From assembly GCA_964200075.2 (NCBI GenBank), contig CAXNAA020000359.1:1-22053 (forward strand): a stretch of 22,053 nt of DNA, read 5' to 3'. Positions 10,701-19,700 of the stretch are shown one piece after another. The first letter of the stretch is position 1; the number at the start of each line of letters is the position of its first letter. Under the pieces are notes generated by a model that had not been told where the DNA came from, ran no database searches, and worked only from the letters and a program-made list of their open reading frames with translations. This DNA comes from Sphacelaria rigidula (Eukaryota > Phaeophyceae > Sphacelariales). The position numbers and the translations under genes were made by a program.

Positions 10701-13700
10701 AATTTCTTGCCTCGTTGTAGTAGCCGTCGTGGCAGTTGAGCGTGACCAAGTGATGCAAACTATCTATCCCGGCCAGCGACCAGTCTTCGACGTCCGTGGG
10801 TATCGGCCGGCACTCTCCAACCGCCACAGGAAGGAAAAAAGAAATCAATGATGTAACACTGCTCACACATAGAAGCTGCACATTTGCAGGGCACAGCAAG
10901 GAAATCCAGCGACAACGAGGGTTGTGGTATACGTGTATTCACTCACTCGCTCACTCACTCACTCACTCACTCACTCACTCACTCACTCACTCACTCACAG
11001 GGGCTACGCATGATCAGGGTTCGAGATACAAGAAAAACTAGGAGTGGTGGGGGGTTGGGACGACTGAAAGAAGACCGAAACGAGCATTCCCACTTCATAG
11101 GCAGGACAGCGAAGACTTTGCACCTTTGTCGGGTCAAAGCGCTGTTTCCCGGGCAAGTATCTGGCGTGCACATGCATGCGCAAGAACGGACTGGCTGCTG
11201 ACCCCCGACCGAGGGAATGGAGTGCAGAATAGACGGACAGTGCGCCATGTTGGTCAACTATCAAGTAATTTCAGATACTGCACAATATGTACTATCCCCC
11301 ACCCCCATATTCGCCGAAACGTCCCCTGAAATAGTGATTGGGGACTAAACGCTTCTCACCATCCCAGGGGACAAAATACGGTGTGCCTCAAACAGCGTGC
11401 CATCCATCTCCGGCTACTTGTATTGTATCTCGTGTTACTACCTGTTACCGCCAGGTAGCTGGTGTTACAGTTTCTCCAAGACGATGTGTCGTTGGCGTAT
11501 CTGGAAAACGCGTGATGACTTCTCTTTATTAATCCCTCATCAATTTCCCTTTTAGCTCTCTCTTGTTGGTCACCGCACTTGGTCAACAACACTATTATCG
11601 CCTCAAAACTACTGCTGGACAATCAGAATGATCCTTGACTTTTTTGGGTGGGGTATTAAGTCGGGAGTTATTCAGGTGAAGTTCGTGGTCTTGCGCGAAC
11701 ACCGTACCTATCGAATTCTTGAACTATTGTTCTAGCATTACCTTCTGGAACCCTTTCAGAGAGCACTTGGAAACCATCCGCCGAATGCTCCGCAGCTAAT
11801 GTTCTGGGGCATCCTTCTGGTAGCCTTTCAGAGGAAACTCATAAACTATCCGCAGGATACCCCCCCGCAGCTACGTGTAGATCTACTGATGTCGCCACAA
11901 AGGCAATAAAGACCCACGGTTGCTCTCGGCCCGTCCCGTTATATACGTCTGTATGGTGGATACCACCGTGTAAGCTTAGTGTAAGCTTAGCCAGCGATTA
12001 TCTTCCGCAGCTAGTGTACCGTGTAGAGCATCTTACTCGGACATCCGTACCTGCTCTGCAGCATACGCGACTTCTACGGTACTCCAAGTTTCACTCTATC
12101 CCCTTTCGATACGTTTTACTAGAATCTAAAGGACACCCGACTATGAATGAATAATGTAATTTACATCCATCAGAGCCCCCGCGTGCTTGGCAAAAGCTTC
12201 AGGTTGAGGGGCTTGTTGAGAATTTTCGCATGCTGTTTCTGTGTCTCAACGGACAGGACGCGGGCCTTCCCCCGCCCTATCGTGTCGAGGACAATGTGGT
12301 GTTTGACGTCGATATGTCTCGTCCGGCAGCTCGAGTACTTGTTGTTGGCCAATTTGATGGCTCCTTTGCTGTCTTCCCTTATTGTGATCGCGTAGCTCTT
12401 CAACTCTGGCAGAATGAACCCCTGCATCTAGCGTCGGAAAAGGACTTCCTGCACGACATCGGATAGAACCACATATTCAGCTTCCCTTATGCTTGCAGCG
12501 ATCATCACTTGCATCCTCGAGAATCAGCTCATTAATCCTCCCCCCAGTAGCACTACTCCTGTCATTGATCGCCTGCTGTCCCGGCACGGAGCGTAGTCAG
12601 GGTCAGCGCACGCGTTCATCTCGGTTCCGCAGCATCGTGCCCGCCGTCGGTGATGTCGAGATTATGAGTCCAGTGCAGGTATTGCAGTATCTTCACCACG
12701 GTCCTATAGTGCTTCTTGCCGAAGTTTTCGCAAATCATGACGACCGTACGGGCAGCGCTTGCGGTATCAGTCGCAGCCTACATGATAGCTGCTACTGCTT
12801 CGGGGTGGTGAATATCCGGCATGTCCTTCTTTCTACTCCTTCGAAGTCTCTTGCCAGTCCGACCCCCGCTTACTGTTGCTGGTTCTATGGCGGCCATATC
12901 GATGCCGAATAATGTCGATGATCGTTCAATGATATAGATGTTGGTAAAGTTTGAATTCTCGCTTTCACGGTTTCGGGTCATGTAGCAGCGCATGTGGTAC
13001 GACGCCTTCCCCAGGCCCTTAATCTTGTACCAAGAAGTTAGTTCCTCCGTGAAAGACTCCATCATCTCTGACGTCGTGATCAGGGGAGGACGTCGTCCAC
13101 GCCAACAACGAGGATCGCCATGACCCCCTCGTGCTGAGCTTTCGGCAAACGCAGGGGTCGGCGTGCGATTGCTCGAAGTCCACTTCTAGCAGCGGACGGA
13201 CCATACTAGGCCGTAGATCGCTTTGTTTAGCCTTCCCACCGCGTTCGGGAACTTCCGGTATTCTTCCGGTAGCTCGATGTAGATTTTGGTGTTGATGTCG
13301 GCCATCAGCTGAGCTTGGTCAAAGTCAAGGTGGAGCGTCTCCATGTCGTTGAGTGCCCCAGGTGCTAGTGCCATGCGGATGCTTGCCGCCGTCGCTATAG
13401 ATGATGACTGTGTGGTGCAGTCCTCTGATCTGCCTGTATCACTGGGTGTCAAGACGATACTTGTGTTTCCACCACCTCGCCGTGTATCCCGATCTTACTG
13501 GCGTAACGTCATTCGGCCTCGAGCATCGCCTTCCCTTCCGGACGCTGTACGTGGGTCTATATATGTTGATTAGCCCGCTCACCTCCGTCCTTTTCCACAG
13601 CTTCCCAGGATGACTAATCCGGCGATGCCATGGTCAACGTGTGACTCTGTGCTTCGGGAGGAAGATCCTCTCCTCGCCACCCGGTTTCGCCAGTGCCGCC

Positions 13701-16700
13701 TGCGTCGCGGCGATTTTTCATCCAGCCGGGGCTATCGTTGCATGAAACTCGAGCTCCATGTCGCTAGCTAGGATGACGCTTAGCGCCGGCTCGCCGCTTT
13801 CATCGCCGCCGTCCCCTCGACCACTCCTGGTACGTGTGCTAAAAATGGTGGGTTCACTGCCAGGCCAGTGGTCCGCGATTCTCCGAAGTGCGGCTGGCGC
13901 GGCCTTCGCTCCTTTTCTGGCGAGGACTCCAGGTCTTGTTGTTCTTAGCTCTCCGGCGATTTCTGCGTTCTCTGATGGCGACTCCAGGTCTTCCTCTTCC
14001 GCTGCCGACTCCCTGTTCTTCGAGTATGTTTGCTCACCTTGGTCAGCTTGTTCGTCGCTGGCCTCTCGCCGTCCCCCTCCATAACCATCCACATCTTCAA
14101 TTGTCTGTATCACCTCTGCTGCTCTGATAGAAGCTGACTGTAGTGCCTGCTCACCACTCGGCCATTTCTTGGTGCTCTCCAGGTACCATGAAACGTTTTG
14201 TCGGTCAAGACTTTGTCGGGTGCGGAGGTTGAGGACCTTGAAGGTGCCGGTCGGGTTGATGGGAGAGATGACCAACATAGTACACTTTTCACCCCGCACC
14301 TTTAGCTTGTTGTCAGTGGTGGTGCTCCGCATATAACCGACCGGTGCGAATGGGTGCAGTTGCCCAAGCGGAGGAGGTGTGCCATACCAGATCTTACACG
14401 TTTTGTTTCTTACGTCGTGATTCACATGTTTGTTGCAGTGATGGCGTTGTTCCATATCCCCGCCAAGAACTTCTCAATGTGCACGCCCGTATCCTGCTTC
14501 TTTAGGCCCGGAAGAAGGGCAATTGCATTCTCTCGCGGCGACCCCAGTGCCCTCTCGACGAAGTCGTTACACTGTTATACTGCGGAGCAATGGGCGGCGT
14601 GACGTGGTGGGTGATACCTGTAGAGTAGTTCACCTAGGGGTCTATATATCGAGCCCGTCCAGCTTGCGCTAGAAGGTGCAATTGAAGTCTTTGCCGTTGT
14701 CTGTGCGAACGACCGCTGTCGTTAGCCCGGCAAGGGTGGTGTAATCGGCTATGTAGCTCTGCAGCGTAGCCGTCGTGTAATCCTTGCTCTTTAAGAACTT
14801 GATCCCCTTAAACCGACTGTAATTTTCCACCATAGTCATAACGTACTTGCTTCCTCTCAAGATTGTAGCGGGCATCGGCCCTGCTAGGTCGACGTGCAGC
14901 AGCGTCACCCGTGTTGAAGCGCGAGGTGCCACCTTTTTCGGCGCAGCGTGATCGTGGATCTTCATCACGTCAAGCTCCGGACATTGGCTCCACTTTCCGG
15001 TCAATTTGATGCCAGCCATCTTGGCCGTCATCCTGGCGATGTTCTCGCTAGGGTGATCCATCAGACGGCGAACATCCATGGTGTCGCGCTGGGTGGGTGT
15101 TGAAGCGAACGTCGCATGCTCTGCCATCACAGCGTTCCGCTTGGCCTTCATCTCGTAAAACCCGGACGCATTGCTGAGGTCGAGGAGCAGCGTGCACTCT
15201 CGCCGATGCCTATGTGGGCGCGCCACGGGGACTTGGAGAATACCTTTCCGGTCAGCCTTGCCAGCTGACGTTCGGAGATGAGGTTGCATCCCAACTTGGG
15301 CACGTGAAGAGCTCTCCTCAATGGGATGCTGGTTGATTCATCCGACTGCTCTGCCCTAATTTCGAGCAGACCACTTCCCGCTACTAGCAGGTTCTTTCAT
15401 TCCGCGGGCCGGTAGTTGTAGAGTCCTTCCGCTGAAGGCGTCATGTTGCTGATAGCTCCTAATTCTGCGGCCCAAGTCTTGTGTCCACCACCGGAAGAAC
15501 CGCCAGCGCCGTTAACGGCCGATGCTGCGGTGAGGGTAGTTTCTGTAGCCGAAGGGTGAACTATCCTCAACATCGACGTGCATTATTTCTCGCCTTCCTC
15601 AGCCCATCACTTCTCGCAAGCCGCTGCCTTGTTTTCCGGGCTGTCATGGATGGGAAGCACTGGGTATCCTTCTTCGGTTTCCCGCCGTGGCATTCCTCTC
15701 CGCGGCGTCCCCGTTTTCCGCGCGTGGAGCACTTGCCTTTGACCTTCGAGCGCAGCTTCCCTCGTTTTTGCTTCGGGTCGAAGAACTGGGACTTTTGTTG
15801 ACCCGGCTTCGCCGCGGCCACGAGTGCTGTCGCACCTGCTTCACTCTTCTCCCTCTGGAACCGCTGGTATTGGTTGTTGAGGACTCTCTCGATGTGCTCC
15901 CGCGAGGGCTCTTGTGCCCCTCCTGCCAGCATTCGTCCCTCGATGGTGTGCTCCTGCGTGGCTCCACGCGTTTTTTGTCGTCGTCGACGTTTTCCCTACT
16001 CGCCTCAGCTCGTTGGCGGCTAATTCCACCCGTTTCATGAACTTCGTGGGCTCCTCTTCCGGCTTCATCCCCAGCGCGGCGAACTCGGTGAACAGGCGGC
16101 ACTTGTCCCTGAGGCCGCTCGCACAGCACCGCTGCCACAGTTCCTTCCATGCCGTGCTGGGTGAATCGATGCTCTATATGATTTTCTTCGCTGGACCTTT
16201 GCATGTGGAGATAAGGGCTACCCATGCCCGTGATGCAGTCTTGATTCGTGCTGGGTCGGCTCCCTCGACGCTGAAATCCTCCGCTCGCCTTCATCTCGTC
16301 TTCAGTTGATGGATCTGACGCAAGACCGACAATCCTCGCCTGCGCCGGGAAGGTGTTATGCCAGTTCGCCCAGTCCTGTTCTCTGCCGGAGAAGGAGTGA
16401 AGATCGACCTTGGACTCCGTTCGTTCCCGAACATTCGTTTCTGACGTTGCTGCATCGCTGGAGGCTGTTTCTGGAGCGGGAAGGGAAGCTGGAGCTGGAG
16501 CTGGAGTGGCTGCAGCCTACTGCTGTAGAGCTGCCGCTACAGCTATACAAATAATTTCCGCCAACTCTTTCTTCGTCACCTCGTCTATTTTTGCAGTCTT
16601 TCCACTCTTTACTTCAGGAGTATGGCGGCGTCAACTTCGTGCCGACGCGGCAACAACGCGTCATAACGCGTTCGACATTCTCTGACGCCAACAGATAGCT

Positions 16701-19700
16701 GGTGGGACGGCTTCTCCAAGGTGCTGTGTCGTTGGCGTGCCTCAGGAGTGAGAGATGGTACCCCTTTTCGAACCTCTATTCGTTTCCCTTTCAGCCGTCC
16801 CTTGTCGGCCACCTCACTTGGTCAACAATACGATTATGGTCTCAATACTACTGCTGGGCACCCGGAATCACCCGGAATGGGCCCTGGCCTAGTTGGGTAG
16901 GGTACCACGTCGGACGTGATTTAGGTGGGGTTCGTGGTCTTGCGCGAATACCGTATCTATCCAACTCTTAAGCTACTCTTCTAGAACGCCACTATTATAG
17001 AACCACCTTCTTGAAACCTTTTATAGAACAATCGGAAGCCACCCGCAGAATACCCCGCAGCTACTATTCTGAACCCTCCTTCTGGAAGCCTTCCACAGAA
17101 TACTCGGAAACTACTCGCAGAATATCCCGCATCTGCATGTAGATCCACTGACGTCGTCACAAAAGATGAACAACAAAACGCGGCTGCTGTCGGTACGTGC
17201 CGTTATAGTACATACCTCTGTATGGTGGATACCACAGTGTAAGGTTAGTCAGCGGTTGTCTCTCGCAGCTAATTCATCTCACCGTGTAAAGCATCTTACT
17301 CGGACACGTTGTCTCATTCTCTCTGTACCGCAGAGCTAAATTGATTTTTCTTACCTCAAAGAAACGACGCCGTCGTCCCGACAGATAACGCGCCCTGAAA
17401 AGGTCGAGGCGCTTGTTACAAGTCACGAACAGCGCTCCGATCAGCCCTCCCAGCGTCGCAATGGCAACAAACACGAACAATTCCCACATGTAGAAGTTAG
17501 AATCCTGGCAAAATACGGCCAAAATGAGCATCGACGGGCGAATGAGTTATCGAGACGGCGTTCGAGTTACTAATGCAATGGGCATCACGCAGACCACGAC
17601 GTTTGATGTGATGACAGAGGTGACGATATTCCGAGCTCGATGCGCTGTTGCACTTTCGTCAACTTTCCGCAGATATATCACATTCGCCCTCTGAGATAGG
17701 ACGCCTTCTCTTGCCGATAAATCGCGACGAATTTCGACAGTACGGTGGTGTTAAGGTGTGTTCCCTGCACAAAAACCTAAACAGACTCTAGTAATCGCAG
17801 GGCTGGCGGCTGCGCTCGATTGCACGCAAGTACTGCATACAAAGTACGAGTTTTTCTAACAACACGGAAGCGTTGCTGACATTACAAGCGCTGGCCACCG
17901 AAACAGACACGCCTGAGCACCAACGCTAGGAATCAAAACACGCCTCCACACCAGGTGTGCCCTGGAGTGTCCCATGGTTTACCTCTTCACTGAACTCGCC
18001 GAATACGAAAATGTCCTCGGCCGCGAGCGGGTGATTTAGCATGTTTCGGCCGTGGAAAACGAGGTAGTACACTACGACTGTCACCACCGCGGCGGCGAAA
18101 CTGAAACGGAACGTGCAAGATAATATCAACAGAAGGAGGAGGATACCGAGTACGAAGTGAGTTATAACTTCGGAGAGCACTCCGTTCTTCCACGAGATTG
18201 GATTGGCGTAGTTGGAACAGTAAATATCTTATACCACACCTGGAGTACTGGCGGTACATCGAACTATTATACGGCATCACATTTGGATGAGAGGCACTGG
18301 GGGATATGCCTACTGGCTCTTCGCGTGAAGCCCTCATATGGCGTTCCTATATCGGACATTTCCCCTGCATGATGCCTCTGCCTTGATATCGTCGTCGGTC
18401 CAGCTATTGAACGCTGGCAGTGGTAGAAGTGTCGGATCTTCTTTATATCATCACGGCAATCACGCCTGAATGATCCATTGCACTGATTACAGACACGAAC
18501 ATCTTGGTACAGTCACCTCCCTTACTCCATTGGATCATGGAAAAGGGACAGGGTCACCACAGGCTGCAATATATGGCCGAACCTGCGCCAAGTAAGGAGC
18601 GTAGACCAGAATGACGCTCCTTCCTCGATAGTGAACAACACCCCGCCGATTGGAGTGCGGAAGGCTGCGGCTACTCCGGCGGCCGTTCCAATAGCAGCGA
18701 AATCACGCCTGCCAGGGATCGTTCACGGTGACTTCATCCCAAAACATCTCTGTTGCTTTTGTAGAGTAAAGAAAGCCGCGACTGAAGAGGCGGGGCGGTT
18801 CAGCGTATACGAATTCCAGCATGACAGCCACCGCTCCGGAAAAAGATCAAGTGTGATCCCATGGTGTTGCGGTCAACAATAACAAAAGCACAAATTGTAC
18901 GTGCTTCCATGCTAGATACCTGAAATCACGGCTGTTTTTCGCTCGGGAGCACAGCACATGAACCGAATAAGTGCGATCGAAGGAGGGCGCTGCCGGATTC
19001 GGCGATGTCCGTCGGTTTGAGGCGTTTACCAAAGCTCGTATGGTACTACACGTAACCTGCGTCAGAAGAGTGCAAAACATAAGTGTGCTTTCGGTACTCT
19101 ACCCAGCGCTTCATGACGGTACCTGTCGCGATCATTGCAGAAATCTGCCAAACCCTTCACCCGGGGTAAGCTGGCAATACTCCCACCAATAGCCGCACCC
19201 GCGTGAATCATCGGACCCTCTTTCCCGATGGGCAGTCCTGACGCCACTCCCAGAATAACACCAATTATTTTACACATCAGGGTACCCGGTGCAAGCACCT
19301 GTAGAAACAAAGGCAAGCGTAACATACCGTATCAGCGAGACTCTTGACAAGTGCCTGACGGTAAGAAATTATGGAACTCATAGCTCCTTTAAACACAAGT
19401 GGAACACCCTACTCCAAGTGTTGCAATGCCGGGATCGCCCAACCATCTTAAACTGGCGGTGAAACAGGTGTGCCTCCGGGTCCACACATTTAATGCCACC
19501 CGAAGCGACCCGTGGCTGGCAGCCTACCCATATCCAATCACGGTTTCCATAAAAAGTATTCAAGTCTGGGGCAAATAAAAACGTAGGCGCTGCGCACTTG
19601 TGCCGTCTTGATTTGAGACGAAAAGAGCCGAACAAAACCCCACACGGCGAGAGAGAATCAAGCCGGTTCATTGTTGGAGAAGCCCGAACGCTGAGGTTGA

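Larger units (their letters stand above)
11452..17306 (-). mobile_element. Degenerate Ty1/copia LTR retrotransposon, near full length
   Basis: About 5.85 kb with two direct LTRs (17306-16692 as the 5' LTR, 12043-11452 as the 3' LTR) and an internal region reading, on the minus strand, gag, protease, integrase, reverse transcriptase, RNase H. Integrase before reverse transcriptase is the copia (Pseudoviridae) order. Just inside the 5' LTR, TGGCGTCAGAG (about 16686-16676) resembles the initiator-Met-tRNA primer site of copia elements. Every region carries stops or frameshifts, and the LTRs differ at very roughly 30% of positions by eye, so it is an old, inactive copy. It lies in the same sense as the CLC gene. 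No target-site duplication was recognised; expected 5-bp flanks (about 11447-11451 and 17307-17311) do not match. Confidence 0.93.
10876..17354 (-). other. 6.5-kb CLC intron carrying the copia element
   Basis: The intron runs from TTTGAG|GTAAGA to AAATGTGCAG, phase 0. Removing the element (11452-17306) leaves about 624 bp, the size of neighbouring introns, so the element explains the excess. The part from 10876 to 11451 holds the TCAC microsatellite and no exon. Confidence 0.9.

Noticed and set aside
10884-11201. Plus-strand frame with Ser-Leu-Thr-His repeats, and the thought of a CRISPR-like or repeat protein
   Set aside because: It is a simple TCAC microsatellite with no spacers, and it lies in an intron.
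13758-14084. Plus-strand Pro/Ser-rich open frame
   Set aside because: It is the antisense shadow of the acidic linker of the copia element.
15914-16309. Plus-strand 131-codon open frame
   Set aside because: Antisense to the gag remnant, where minus-strand fragments match copia Gag.
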